Part shown: positions 8,290 to 17,101 of the stretch, in pieces
Layout of the letters: the number at the start of each line of letters is the position of its first letter
Position numbering within the stretch: the stretch's first letter is position 1
DNA from: Phycisphaeraceae bacterium
Lineage (GTDB): Bacteria > Planctomycetota > Phycisphaerae > Phycisphaerales > UBA1924
Reading direction: 5' to 3'
NCBI GenBank assembly: GCA_020639155.1
Contig: JACKHF010000001.1
Location: 868,001-932,000 of the forward strand
DNA length: 64,000 bases
Made by a program: the position numbers and the translations under genes
Notes under the pieces: model-generated
Databases searched by the model: none
What the model was told of the DNA's origin: nothing
What the model saw: only the letters and a program-made list of their open reading frames with translations

Positions 8290-9606
8290 TTACTTGGGTG
8301 TGGATTCTGTGTTTCCGTTGGCAGCAAGTTCTGATGGCTGATCGTCCGCTGGTGACTTTTCATCCTCGACACCACGCTCGCGGATGTCCTCGTCGTGCTT
8401 CAGATTGAGCAGCGCCTTGTAGGGCCCGACCACAACACGATCTCCCTGCTCAAGACCAGCCTTGATGACGGTGTGCGTGAGGTCGCTCGCGCCGATCACG
8501 ACCGGTCTGCGCTTCGCTTTGCCGTTCTCCATGACAAACACCGCGTGTGTAAACGTGCGCGTTCTATCGATGTGCGTTGCGTTCTTGAGCACATCTTCGG
8601 GCAACTCATCAATACGCACATCGAGTACAGACTGTGTCTGCACCTTGATCACATCGAACAATGTCTCGGCATGAATATCTGCGTTTGCAGCAAGGCCGGT
8701 TGGGAATCGGTCACCCTCTTCGAGCTTCAGCGTGACTTCCGCTTCGATATATGCTGTGCCGTCACGGTAGATCTGCCGCTCCAGCTTCACAAGACTGACG
8801 TGACCCTCAAAGGTGCGGTCAGGAAATGCGTTGAGATACACAGTGACATCCTGACCTTCCTTCACCTGCTCGATGTTGGCTTCGTCGATGCGTGCACGCA
8901 CGATCATGGATTTCAGGTCGGCGATCTGCATGAGCACCGATCCCTGATTGTTGAATGTACCAAGCACCTGCTCGCCGACTTCCGTGTTGATTCGAACAAC
9001 GGTGCCATCGATTGGGCTGGTGATCACCGCGTTTGCAAGGTCGCGCTTGCGTTCTGCGATATCCGCCTTTGCACCATCGATCGACGACTTGATCTGCTCG
9101 ATTGTTGCAAGTGCCTGGTCGTATCGCGCCTGCGCGTTATCGACATCTGTGCCGGGCACATCCTTTGTTTCGTAAAGATCAAGCGTTGTGTCAAGCACAG
9201 ACTTTGCGAGTGTCAGCGATGCTTCTGCGCCGGCAAGACTTGCTTCCTGACCGCGCAATCTGCTCTCGGCTGCATCGAGACGTGCCTGCAGATCCTCGGC
9301 ATCAAGGCGCGCGAGCACATCGCCTGCCTTCACGTCGTCGCCCTCCTTGAATGGGAGTGCGAGCACCTTTGCCGAGACCTGCGCACCGATGTTGACCTTC
9401 ACGTCCGGCTCAATCGTTCCGGGCGCTGAAACCATGCGAACAAGATCACCTCGTTCTGCATCCTCAACAATGACTCGCGTCGGCTCCTTTTCCTTTTGGA
9501 ACTTCTTCGCAATGCCTTCCGGGCCCCCCTGACTGATCACAAACGCAATACCGCCACCAACAAACAGCAGGCACACAACCGCGATACCAATGAGCCATTT
9601 GAGCAC
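8290..9606 (-). CDS. MacA/HlyD-family periplasmic adaptor of the export operon
   Basis: 438 residues. An N-terminal membrane anchor (residues 4-26) is followed by a biotinyl-lipoyl half-domain (about 70-110), a coiled-coil hairpin (about 110-195), the second lipoyl half with ITSPIDGTVVRINTEVGEQV, and a beta-barrel region. This is the membrane-fusion protein that bridges the permease and the TolC-like channel. It is the first gene of the operon; about 200 bases without a gene upstream (9607-9802) probably hold its promoter. The tail after the barrel is long, acidic and low in complexity. Confidence 0.93.
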   Translation of the reverse strand: MLKWLIGIAVVCLLFVGGGIAFVISQGGPEGIAKKFQKEKEPTRVIVEDAERGDLVRMVSAPGTIEPDVKVNIGAQVSAKVLALPFKEGDDVKAGDVLARLDAEDLQARLDAAESRLRGQEASLAGAEASLTLAKSVLDTTLDLYETKDVPGTDVDNAQARYDQALATIEQIKSSIDGAKADIAERKRDLANAVITSPIDGTVVRINTEVGEQVLGTFNNQGSVLMQIADLKSMIVRARIDEANIEQVKEGQDVTVYLNAFPDRTFEGHVSLVKLERQIYRDGTAYIEAEVTLKLEEGDRFPTGLAANADIHAETLFDVIKVQTQSVLDVRIDELPEDVLKNATHIDRTRTFTHAVFVMENGKAKRRPVVIGASDLTHTVIKAGLEQGDRVVVGPYKALLNLKHDEDIRERGVEDEKSPADDQPSELAANGNTESTPK

Positions 9607-9802
9607 GTTTCTTTCCTTCCGAGCGAGAGTCAGGGGCGCTCATTCGAGAGCGAAGCAAAGGCAGCTTCTCCATTGTCATGGTATATCAAGTCCGCTGAGT
9701 CACGGGTCCGGTTCATACCGGCAAAGGGATCAATAGGTTTTTCTGGTTGGATATTTCTTGGAAATACCGGTCCAGCAGTGGATTGTTCCCAGATTCTGGG
9801 AC

Positions 9803-10630
9803 TCACTTCGATGGCATATAGCTCACCGGATCCGGCATGACAATGACACGAACATTGCCTTCATTCGTCGTTGCCTGGATCGCATTTCTGCCTTGCGCGA
9901 TGATACCAGACCAGCGTCCCTTGCTCGCGGTGACCCGTGAAACAGGTGAGCTTGCGGCACGCACTTCGGCGTTCCCATCAAGCGAAGTCAGTTCGATCGC
10001 ACCGGTGGAGCCGGGAGGCATGGCAAGATGGATGTTGCCATCGGTGGTAATGAGTCTGACGGACTCGACGAGTTCGTCAGCAGCTCGTACGTCGATACTG
10101 CCACCGGGTGTTGAAGACGTGCCCACTTCAATATCAACCGCACCGGTTGCTCCAACTGCCTGGACCCTTCCCGCACTTGTACGCACCTGAATATCAACAA
10201 GTGCAGGCACCCAGACATCAATGTCCGCAGCAACAAGATTCTCGTACCCCGGCTCGGCAACTGCCACGATCTGTAGCACAAGTCCCTGGCTGGTCGACGA
10301 ATGCGCAGACATTGTGACCAGCGATTCAGGATCACTCCTGCCGATATCACCGGTCGCACGTGGTCGAACATTCACCACTGGTCGCGTGATGTCACGGCTG
10401 GTTCTGACTCGAACGTCGCCAGCAACATTGTCCACCCGAACGGAGATCGGTCCAGCAGCTTCCTCGCCCTCAATCGGGACAATCTTGGACTCCTGCCACG
10501 AGGGCATGGTGCTGCACCCAGTCAGAGCAATCGCTGCGACCAGACTAGCAGCCACAATACCAAATCCGGCTGAACCAGAGGCAAATCGGCGAAATGACTG
10601 ATTGAAGAAAGGAAGCGTCTGACGGCTCAT
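9803..10630 (-). CDS. lipoprotein with DUF4097-like beta repeats
   Basis: 275 residues. A long N-terminal region is followed by a lipobox (ALTGC, Cys39), then a beta-rich part built of short repeats such as VAGDVRVRTS, SAGRVQAVGATGAVDIEVGTS, TTDGNIHLAMPPG and NEGNVRVIVMPD. These G-[ND]-[IV]-x-[VLA] turns resemble the DUF4097/DUF2807 right-handed beta-helix families. It would sit on the inner or outer membrane facing the periplasm. It precedes the export operon on the same strand, 196 bases upstream of the adaptor gene; a functional link is possible but unproven. Confidence 0.8.
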   Translation of the reverse strand: MSRQTLPFFNQSFRRFASGSAGFGIVAASLVAAIALTGCSTMPSWQESKIVPIEGEEAAGPISVRVDNVAGDVRVRTSRDITRPVVNVRPRATGDIGRSDPESLVTMSAHSSTSQGLVLQIVAVAEPGYENLVAADIDVWVPALVDIQVRTSAGRVQAVGATGAVDIEVGTSSTPGGSIDVRAADELVESVRLITTDGNIHLAMPPGSTGAIELTSLDGNAEVRAASSPVSRVTASKGRWSGIIAQGRNAIQATTNEGNVRVIVMPDPVSYMPSK

Positions 10631-11440
10631 GGATCTGTTTCCTCGTTCCTGTTGGGTCCACGAAGGAGAAGCTGGGATTACGTCCGAGCCTTGTATCGGT
10701 TCGGCTGGCCGAAGTTGGCCTCGATTTGGGAACGAATCTCATCGGATTCCCTGTCCAACTCCGCACATAACCCCAAGCCCAAGCGTACACTCTCCAAACG
10801 TGCCGGGCAGTGTTCGTCCGGCCGATTTCAACAATGTGAGCCCGTGCAGCAACTACATCGGTGATCCCGATGCAGCAGTCGCTGGTCATGAAGCTCAGCA
10901 ATGGTGGCCAGTATTATCCAGCCTGCTGGAACTGCTGGCACAGACGATTCTGAACGATCCGGACAATCGCCCGGCGATGACACGACGCTGGGAGCGCAGA
11001 TGACCGGTGGCCACGAAATCGTGTCATGGTCGATCCACAACCGTACAGGACGCTCGTTTCTGGCGGTTTGCAAGTGCTGTGTCGGAAGGGGTTTCCTTCC
11101 GTGACAATGTAGTTTGTGTGTGATGTGCATCATTGATCGCTTCGCTGCAACGGTCCAACTGGCAGCGTCGATCGGGCAAGCCCGAGCCGATTGATGGTCA
11201 TCGTGACATGCTCCTTTCGATATGTGAGGCTTTGTTCCAACAAGACGAAGCAGAAGATCGAGTGACAGAGCGAACCACAAGCATCACGCCTGCCGCGCCG
11301 TCTGCGCGGAGTTATTGTTGTACAGCTATCGCGATCGATCATTTCAGCTGATCGTCATCCACCATTGTGAGTTTTCCAGCACCGCATCGCACGGTACAAG
11401 CGGGCGCGTTTTCGCATGCCCAGCGTGACGGGGGTGGATC
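10631..11440. other. 810-base stretch with no supported gene
   Basis: Lies between divergent genes (lipoprotein at 10630 minus, rny at 11441 plus). Several open frames cross it on both strands (for example plus 10629-11003 and minus 10828-11280). None shows a Shine-Dalgarno with a sensible N-terminus, a signal peptide, a known motif or consistent codon use. It must hold both promoters. A short unknown protein or non-coding RNA cannot be excluded. Confidence 0.5.
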
Positions 11441-13048
11441 ATGGTTGCATCTTCAATGCTGACTAACATGCCGATTGTGCTCGGTGCTGCAATGGAATAT
11501 CTTGTGGCGGTTGCGATCGCAACGCTGCTCGTTGGCCTCATCGTTGGCGTCTTTGTTGCGCGGTTTGTTGGCGTGAAGTCCATCAGCCAGTCAAAGAAAG
11601 AGGCTGGCGAGATCGTCGAACGCGCCAAGGTCGATGCAACGACCGCTGCACGACAGATCGAGCTTGATGCTGAAAAGAAATCGCTCGAAAAACGTGAGCA
11701 GTTCGAGCAGGAGATGGAGAAGGTTCGCCAGGACATTCGCCAGCAGGAACGCAGAGCAGAAAAGCGGCAGGACACCATCGATCGGAAGGAAGACCAGCTT
11801 CTCCAACGCGAGAACAAGATGGAGAAGGACGAGCAGAAGCTCACCTCGCGCAAGGCGCAGCTGGAACAGAAGCACGAAGATCTCGACAAAACCATTGAGG
11901 AGCAGCGACAGAAACTGCTGGATATCTCTGGGCTGACCGAGGATTCAGCAAAGGGCGAACTTCTTCGACGTGTGGAGGACGAGAGCAAGGCTGAGATCGG
12001 CAAGGTCATCCGCGCTATCAATGAGGAAGCGGAGGAAGAAGCCCACAAGCGCGCACGCGAGATCACGCTGCAAGCCATCCAGCGTTACGCGTCCGAGACT
12101 GTTTCAGAAGCAACCGTTCGGTCCGTCGAAATCCCGTCCGAGGACATGAAGGGTCGCATCATCGGGCGCGAGGGACGCAACATCCGCACAATCGAGAAAG
12201 TCACGGGCGTTGACATCATCGTTGATGACACACCGGGCGTTATCGTCGTGTCGTGCTTTGACAAGGTGCGCCAGGCGGTTGCGGTTGAATCGCTCGAACG
12301 CCTGATCAAGGACGGGCGCATGCACCCGGCACGCATTGAGTCGGTTGTCGAAAAGGTGCAATCCGAGATCAACGAGCGCATCATCGAATACGGCAAGGAA
12401 GCAGCGAACGAGGCGGGTGTGCGCGGGCTCCATCCCAAGATCATCGAAGCGATGGGCAAGATGCACTTCCGCACGAGCTACTCGCAGAACGTGCTGCGCC
12501 ACTCGGTCGAGGTCGCGTACCTGTCGCAGATCATCGCCGACCAGTTGGGGCTCGACGGCGCACTCGCACGCCGATGCGGATTCCTGCACGACATCGGCAA
12601 GGCAATGGACCACGAGATGGAGGGTGGCCATCCCAAGATCGGCATGGAGTTCGCTGCACGCCACGGCGAAAAAGAACCCGTGCTCAACGTCATCGGCGGC
12701 CATCACGGCGACATCCCCGCAACGAGTTTCTACACGCCGATCATTATGGCTGCCGACGCGGTTTCCGGCGCTCGCCCCGGCGCACGACGCGAGTCTATGG
12801 AACGCTATGTCCAGCGCCTTGAAGAACTCCAGAACATCGCGCTCTCGTACGACGGCGTCGAGGAGGCGCACGCTATCCAGGCAGGCCGCGAGGTCCGCGT
12901 CATGGTCGATGCGAAGAAGGTGGGCGACGACGAGGCCTATCTCATCGCGTCGAAGATCGCCAAGCGTGTCTCCGATGAGATGACATTCCCTGGCGAGATC
13001 AAGGTCACCGTACTCCGCGAGACACGCGCGATCGAGATCGCACGCTGA
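11441..13048 (+). CDS. rny: ribonuclease Y
   Basis: 535 residues. Membrane-anchored endoribonuclease that starts mRNA decay. An N-terminal membrane helix (about 18-42) is followed by a long charged coiled coil (about 50-200), a KH RNA-binding domain (about 235-290, with GRIIGREGRNIRTIEKVTGVD) and a metal-dependent HD domain (about 350-450, with RHSVEVAYL and FLHDIGKAMDHE). Length and order match the family. ATG 11441 follows GGGGTGG at a usable distance; a later ATG at residue 10 would also keep the membrane helix. pdxJ follows 11 bases downstream. Confidence 0.96.
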   Translation: MVASSMLTNMPIVLGAAMEYLVAVAIATLLVGLIVGVFVARFVGVKSISQSKKEAGEIVERAKVDATTAARQIELDAEKKSLEKREQFEQEMEKVRQDIRQQERRAEKRQDTIDRKEDQLLQRENKMEKDEQKLTSRKAQLEQKHEDLDKTIEEQRQKLLDISGLTEDSAKGELLRRVEDESKAEIGKVIRAINEEAEEEAHKRAREITLQAIQRYASETVSEATVRSVEIPSEDMKGRIIGREGRNIRTIEKVTGVDIIVDDTPGVIVVSCFDKVRQAVAVESLERLIKDGRMHPARIESVVEKVQSEINERIIEYGKEAANEAGVRGLHPKIIEAMGKMHFRTSYSQNVLRHSVEVAYLSQIIADQLGLDGALARRCGFLHDIGKAMDHEMEGGHPKIGMEFAARHGEKEPVLNVIGGHHGDIPATSFYTPIIMAADAVSGARPGARRESMERYVQRLEELQNIALSYDGVEEAHAIQAGREVRVMVDAKKVGDDEAYLIASKIAKRVSDEMTFPGEIKVTVLRETRAIEIAR

Positions 13049-13059
13049 TACGCTTGTAC

Positions 13060-13881
13060 ATGACACACGCTCGCGGAGACACGCTCGGCCCCCGCCTGGG
13101 GATGAACATCGACCACGTCGCGACCGTCCGTAACGCGCGATACAAGGATGCGAAGCTCGACGGGAACGTCACCGGCGCGAGTCCGTTTGCGCACGCAGAG
13201 CCCGACCCCGTCCGCGCTGCACACGAGGCGGAACTCGGCGGCGCGTTGTGCATCACCGCGCATCTGCGCGAAGATCGCAGGCATGTCCGCGATCGTGATA
13301 TCGAGCGCCTCATCGAAACAGTCCGCGTGAAGTTCAATCTCGAGATGGCTGCGACCGAATCCATGGTTGCGCTCGCAGAAAAAACCCGCCCGCACATGTG
13401 CACGCTGGTGCCCGAGGGGCGCGAGGAGGTGACGACCGAGGGTGGACTGGATGTCGCGGGCCAGCGTGATCGGCTTGCGCGCATCGTGCGCAGATTGCAG
13501 ACCGTCGGCGTGCGTTCCAGCGCGTTCATTGATGCAAATGAGACACAGATCCGCGCAGCGGCAGACGCTGGCTTTGATGCGTGCGAGCTGCACACCGGAC
13601 CGTACGCCATCGCGTTTGCACACACGGGCGGCGAACTCCACACCGGGCCCGCGCACGCGGAGCTGATCACACTGCAGAATGCGGGCGCATTGGTTCGCGA
13701 GCTTGGCATGCAGCTCAATGCTGGACACGGGTTGACGGTTGCCAGCGTCGGGCCCGTTGCACGTATCGAGGGCATGGAGGAACTGCACATCGGGCACTCG
13801 ATCGTCGCACGATCCATCTATATCGGCATGCGCGCAGCAGTGCGCGAGATGGTCGATACAATCAGTGCTGCTGCGCGATAG
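13060..13881 (+). CDS. pdxJ: pyridoxine 5'-phosphate synthase
   Basis: 273 residues. Condenses 3-amino-2-oxopropyl phosphate with deoxyxylulose 5-phosphate in the DXP-dependent vitamin B6 pathway. The family signature GMNIDHVATVRNAR opens the TIM barrel; HLREDRRHVRD, ELHTGPYA, GHGLTV and LHIGHSIVARSI are all conserved positions for phosphate and substrate binding. ATG 13060 was chosen over an in-frame TTG six bases earlier. The insert around residues 125-140 (EEVTTEGGLDV) is the usual loop. Convergent with the lipoprotein gene at 13884, 2 bases apart. Confidence 0.96.
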   Translation: MTHARGDTLGPRLGMNIDHVATVRNARYKDAKLDGNVTGASPFAHAEPDPVRAAHEAELGGALCITAHLREDRRHVRDRDIERLIETVRVKFNLEMAATESMVALAEKTRPHMCTLVPEGREEVTTEGGLDVAGQRDRLARIVRRLQTVGVRSSAFIDANETQIRAAADAGFDACELHTGPYAIAFAHTGGELHTGPAHAELITLQNAGALVRELGMQLNAGHGLTVASVGPVARIEGMEELHIGHSIVARSIYIGMRAAVREMVDTISAAAR

Positions 13882-13883
13882 AC

Positions 13884-14390
13884 TCAGATCGACTGAAACG
13901 AGCGGACAAACTCATCGACGAGTTCGTTAACCAGTTCATAGGCGTCGTATATATCATTCCTGATGCGTGTTCTCTCGCGTTCGAGCCTCTCCATCTCGGG
14001 CATCATCATCGGGCCGAGTTTGTTGTTGAGAATATCGAGCGCATCCTGTGAGGGATCACCGAGAGCGCGTGCGCGATCGCGAAGATTCTTCATCTCGTCG
14101 CGAAACATGGTGAGCGTGGGAAGCTGATCCTCTGCGCGCGCCACATTCGTGATGTCAGTAAGTGCGTCAGCCACATCCCTGACCATGACCGACGCCTGCG
14201 CCGCCAGAGACACGTGCGGGATTTCATGGTCCATCAGCGCAGCCAATGCATCATCTGCTGGAGGTGTATTGCCGGAACTGGATTGATTGTTCGACTGGGT
14301 TGCTGTTCCTGTCGCAGCCTGCTTCTTCTCGCAACCTGCTATTGCCGCACTAAGCACACACATTGCAGTTAGACCAACGCGCATTTTCAT
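13884..14390 (-). CDS. small lipoprotein, unknown
   Basis: 168 residues. The start MKMRVGL follows AAGGAG by six bases. A signal peptide ends in a lipobox (AIAGC), then comes a Gln/Ser/Thr-rich linker and a helical domain ending RTRIRNDIYDAYELVNELVDEFV. Its helical part resembles the adjacent lipoprotein (14470-14868) in order of features: helix, a loop with a DPS or EPS turn, helix with MxxEM. The two may be diverged paralogs. No enzyme motif is visible. Confidence 0.8.
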   Translation of the reverse strand: MKMRVGLTAMCVLSAAIAGCEKKQAATGTATQSNNQSSSGNTPPADDALAALMDHEIPHVSLAAQASVMVRDVADALTDITNVARAEDQLPTLTMFRDEMKNLRDRARALGDPSQDALDILNNKLGPMMMPEMERLERERTRIRNDIYDAYELVNELVDEFVRSFQSI

Positions 14391-14422
14391 GCCATGCTCC
14401 TTACCAGCATAAACCAACATTG

Positions 14423-14455
14423 AAAAAATGCCCGTCGCATGTATGCGGCGGGCAT
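14423..14455 (-). terminator. intrinsic terminator of the lipoprotein gene at 14470
   Basis: Two 13-base arms (14428-14440 and 14443-14455) with one wobble pair and a 2-base gap; on the minus strand the hairpin is followed directly by six T. It lies just after the stop of the 14470 gene and before the start of the 13884 gene, so the two lipoproteins are probably transcribed separately. Confidence 0.88.
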
Positions 14456-14469
14456 CGTTTATATATTCA

Positions 14470-14868
14470 TCAGTTCATGCCACCGATTGCATCCATTGCG
14501 TCGGAAAGAATTGGCATGGCTGCTGGAACCTGCGTGCCAATGCGCATCATCTCATCCATAATCTTCTTCTGCACACCCGCAAACTGCGCTTCATACTTCT
14601 TTTTCAGCTCCTCGCTCGGCTCGGGAAGCTTGTCTCCCTCGTCCATAATTTTCTTGATCTTCTCTCCGAGCGGCTTGAGCTTTGTCGCTGCCGACTCTGC
14701 CGATTTTTCATCCTTCACTGTCGCAAGAATCGATGCAAACTCATTCATTGCCGACGACATCTTTTCAGCTACAGCATCATGCGGATTCCCACCGTCGCAA
14801 CCGGGTATGGTCGTTACACAACCAAGCAGAAGTACAAAAACAGCAGCGATGCGCGATAGAACCTTCAT
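14470..14868 (-). CDS. small lipoprotein, unknown
   Basis: 132 residues from MKVLSRIAAVF, which follows AAGGA; the upstream open frame is discarded because the signal peptide begins here. Hydrophobic segment, then a lipobox-like TIPGC. The mature part is almost entirely charged helix (EKMSSAMNEFASIL, KLKPLGEKIKKIMDEGDKL, EELKKKYEAQF) and ends in a short apolar tail. Probably a periplasmic helical lipoprotein; function not recognised. A strong terminator follows it. Confidence 0.78.
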   Translation of the reverse strand: MKVLSRIAAVFVLLLGCVTTIPGCDGGNPHDAVAEKMSSAMNEFASILATVKDEKSAESAATKLKPLGEKIKKIMDEGDKLPEPSEELKKKYEAQFAGVQKKIMDEMMRIGTQVPAAMPILSDAMDAIGGMN

Positions 14869-14930
14869 GTTTCTTTTCCTTGTTCTGGAGTACGTGTTGT
14901 TCGCGCACCATGCGGGAACAGAACTTCCCT

Positions 14931-16013
14931 CTATTTTATACCCGTTTCGAGGGAGTGTGCGAGCGTTTTTTCCAACACAGCCATCCGTACTGCCACGCCG
15001 CAACTAACCTGATGCCAGATGATCGACCTTCCACCGTCGACGACGCTGCTCTCAAGCTCGATGCCACGATTGAATGGCCCCGGGTGCATGACGAACGCGT
15101 CGGGCCTCATGCGTGCTGCACGCTCCGTTGTCAGGCAGTATCCCGCGGTGTAGTCTCTCACAAACGCGTCGCGCTCGCTCTGGTCATGGCTCTTCGCGTC
15201 GATGTGACGCTCGAACTGCACACGGAGCATCATCACCGCATCGGCTCGCCCGAGTTGTGCATCGAGATCGTGTGTGACATCACATTGCCCGGGCGCGAGA
15301 GACTCGAGCGACTTCGGCACCATTGCTTCCGGGCCGCAGAGTGTGACGTGCGCGCCCAGCGATGTGAGCGCGTGGGTTGCTGATCGCGCAACGCGCGAGT
15401 GCAGGATATCGCCCACGATGAGAATGCGCCTGCCCGAGAAATCGAACCTGTTGTCGATATCGAGCGCGTTCGCGAGCGCGAGCGAGTCGAGCAGTCCCTG
15501 CGTCGGGTGCTCGTGCGCCCCATCACCCGCGTTGATGACGGGTGCCTGCGTGCGAGCTGCGACAAGATGAGGTGAGCACACCTGCGAGGCGCGCATGACC
15601 AGCACGTCGGCTCCCATTGAGCGGATTGTGCGCGCGGTGTCGACAATGGTCTCGCCCTTGTTGGTCGACGAGTTTGCTGCTGAGAAGTTCACATACCGTG
15701 CGCCGATCCGATCGGCTGCGATAGCAAAGCTGTTGCACGTGCGCGTCGAGTGCTCGAAGAACAGCAGCGCGACGGTCATGCTGGAGAGATGCTCGTTGCG
15801 CATCTGCGGTCGCATTGATGGATCGAGCACAGAGGGCAGAAACTCACGCGCCCTGACGAGCAGCGTTCGGATCGCACCGGGTGTCATGCCGCGCAGCTGC
15901 AGCAATGATCCCTCGCCCCCCACCGCTTCGAGATTCTGCTCTGTATCGACGTTGCGATTCGGATCAAAGGCTCGGGCGAGCGTAAAGATGTCGTGCGGAT
16001 AGGTAGTAGTCAT
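14931..16013 (-). CDS. pyrB: aspartate carbamoyltransferase, catalytic subunit
   Basis: 360 residues. Forms N-carbamoyl-L-aspartate from carbamoyl phosphate and aspartate, the first committed step of pyrimidine synthesis. The carbamoyl-phosphate motif appears as FEHSTRTCNSF, the active-site HPTQGLLD is intact, and the aspartate-binding end has MHPGPFNRG. Compared with the roughly 310 residues of E. coli PyrB it has an N-terminal extension of about 35 residues and small inserts. ATG 16013 shares its A with the aroK stop (TGATG), so translation is probably coupled. No regulatory PyrI chain is in the window. Confidence 0.95.
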   Translation of the reverse strand: MTTTYPHDIFTLARAFDPNRNVDTEQNLEAVGGEGSLLQLRGMTPGAIRTLLVRAREFLPSVLDPSMRPQMRNEHLSSMTVALLFFEHSTRTCNSFAIAADRIGARYVNFSAANSSTNKGETIVDTARTIRSMGADVLVMRASQVCSPHLVAARTQAPVINAGDGAHEHPTQGLLDSLALANALDIDNRFDFSGRRILIVGDILHSRVARSATHALTSLGAHVTLCGPEAMVPKSLESLAPGQCDVTHDLDAQLGRADAVMMLRVQFERHIDAKSHDQSERDAFVRDYTAGYCLTTERAARMRPDAFVMHPGPFNRGIELESSVVDGGRSIIWHQVSCGVAVRMAVLEKTLAHSLETGIK

Positions 16014-16588
16014 CAGGCTGATGATATCGCACGATCCCATGCGTGCCAGATATCGACGATCTGGCTGACCAGTTCCTCGATCGGCTGGTCGGCCATGACC
16101 ATCTCGCACGCGAGCGAGCGATACAGCGGATCCCTCGCCGAGAGCACCTGGTCGATCTCGTCGAGCGGGTTCTGCCCCACCAGTGCCGGCCGATCGGCGG
16201 TTCCTGATGCAAGCACACGTTGACGCAGCAATCCGGCATCACCATATATATAGATGATGCAGCACCTGCCCGCCGACTGTGCTGCGCGGAGCAGATCGGC
16301 TGCACCCGGCGCGGTGGGCGTGCCACCACCAAGCGCAAGAACCAGATTTGATTCGAGCAACAGCTCGGCGAGCGCATCCCGCTCGTGGGATCGGAACACG
16401 TCCTCGCCATGGTCGCGCCACGCATCAGCGATGGTCACAGCACCCATCCGCTGCTTGACCACGTCATCGAGATCAACCGAGCGATGGATCGGGAACTGCT
16501 TTACGATCAACTTTGCAAGCGTGGACTTGCCACACCCGCGCAGGCCGATGAGCACAAGGGACGACCGGATGGAACTGGGTGATGTCAC
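16013..16588 (-). CDS. aroK: shikimate kinase
   Basis: 191 residues from GTG 16588. Phosphorylates shikimate at the 3-OH using ATP. P-loop GLRGCGKST sits about 20 residues from the start, as in the family. SVDLDD (shikimate and Mg site), FRSHERDAL, the ALGGGTP substrate motif and the adenine-site RPAL are all present. The frame is open further upstream to ATG 16672, but that extension looks like non-coding DNA and would overlap the divergent gene at 16621. Overlaps pyrB by one base. Confidence 0.9.
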   Translation of the reverse strand: MTSPSSIRSSLVLIGLRGCGKSTLAKLIVKQFPIHRSVDLDDVVKQRMGAVTIADAWRDHGEDVFRSHERDALAELLLESNLVLALGGGTPTAPGAADLLRAAQSAGRCCIIYIYGDAGLLRQRVLASGTADRPALVGQNPLDEIDQVLSARDPLYRSLACEMVMADQPIEELVSQIVDIWHAWDRAISSA

Positions 16589-16620
16589 GATGGAGCATAC
16601 GAACCTACTACACTGATTGC

Positions 16621-16869
16621 ATGGGCGATGATCCGAAGCAATCAACCAACACGCCACGTGGCACCAAGCCACTCATGCGGAATCTCGGCGAGTTCTTCGG
16701 GCACATCATCCACGGGATCAGAACTCCAGCAAAGCCAAAGTCGCAGACTCACGAGGTTCGTCGTGACACCGAGGAAACCACCCGGCATGAGAATGGGCAG
16801 AAGATCACGGTTCGTCGAACGACGATCGAGGAGATCGAGGTGTCTGATGAGGATGTCCACCCAAACTGA
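16621..16869 (+). CDS. small charged protein, unknown
   Basis: 82 residues, MGDDPKQSTN start. A short amphipathic segment (FFGHIIHGIRTP, about residues 23-34) is followed by a very polar C-terminal half with alternating basic and acidic stretches (VRRDTEETTRHENGQKITVRRTTIEEIEVSDED). The repeated T-x-R-x-T and E-E patterns suggest a beta-hairpin. No signal peptide. Divergent from aroK. Codon usage matches its neighbours, which supports a real gene; function unknown. Confidence 0.7.
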   Translation: MGDDPKQSTNTPRGTKPLMRNLGEFFGHIIHGIRTPAKPKSQTHEVRRDTEETTRHENGQKITVRRTTIEEIEVSDEDVHPN

Positions 16870-16984
16870 TGCAGGGTTTTTCCGGCATTTTCTGCGCGAT
16901 CTGTTGGTTTTGCGCAGTTTCTGCGCCAGTTATCGGCTTTTGTCTGGTTATTAGACTTGACTTTTACTGGGAAGGCCTACACTC

Positions 16985-17101
16985 GCCGCTTCGCCAGCGG
17001 ATGAGATGGGCGCGTCACACATCTCAGCCTCGGGGGCTGGCAACCTCGCGCTGCATCGGTGCAGCACGGGAACCCTCACGTGACGCAAGGGACAAAGATC
17101 C
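16985..17101 (+). promoter_or_regulatory. highly structured 5' leader before the HAF-repeat dockerin gene
   Basis: Five short hairpins in a row: 16986-17000 (CCGCT/AGCGG), 17002-17026 (TGAGATG/CATCTCA), 17026-17038 (AGCC/GGCT), 17050-17065 (GCTGCA, loop TCGG, TGCAGC) and 17073-17091 (CCCT/AGGG). The AGGG arm of the last lies in the Shine-Dalgarno AAGGGA. GCGTCAC (17012-17018) also pairs perfectly with GTGACGC (17080-17086); this conflicts with none of the middle stems and would close a multi-branch element. GGCAACC at 17039-17045 is reminiscent of the SAM-I/IV clan, but other core segments of those riboswitches are not found, so no class is assigned. Confidence 0.55.

Noticed and set aside
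10828..11280. Minus-strand ORF of 150 codons in the gap before rny.
   Set aside because: Translation is Cys/His/Arg-rich without a motif, and codon use does not match neighbouring genes.
16985..17101. SAM-I or SAM-IV riboswitch before the HAF-repeat gene.
   Set aside because: GGCAACC is present, but the other conserved core segments of those classes are not found; kept only as an unassigned structured leader.
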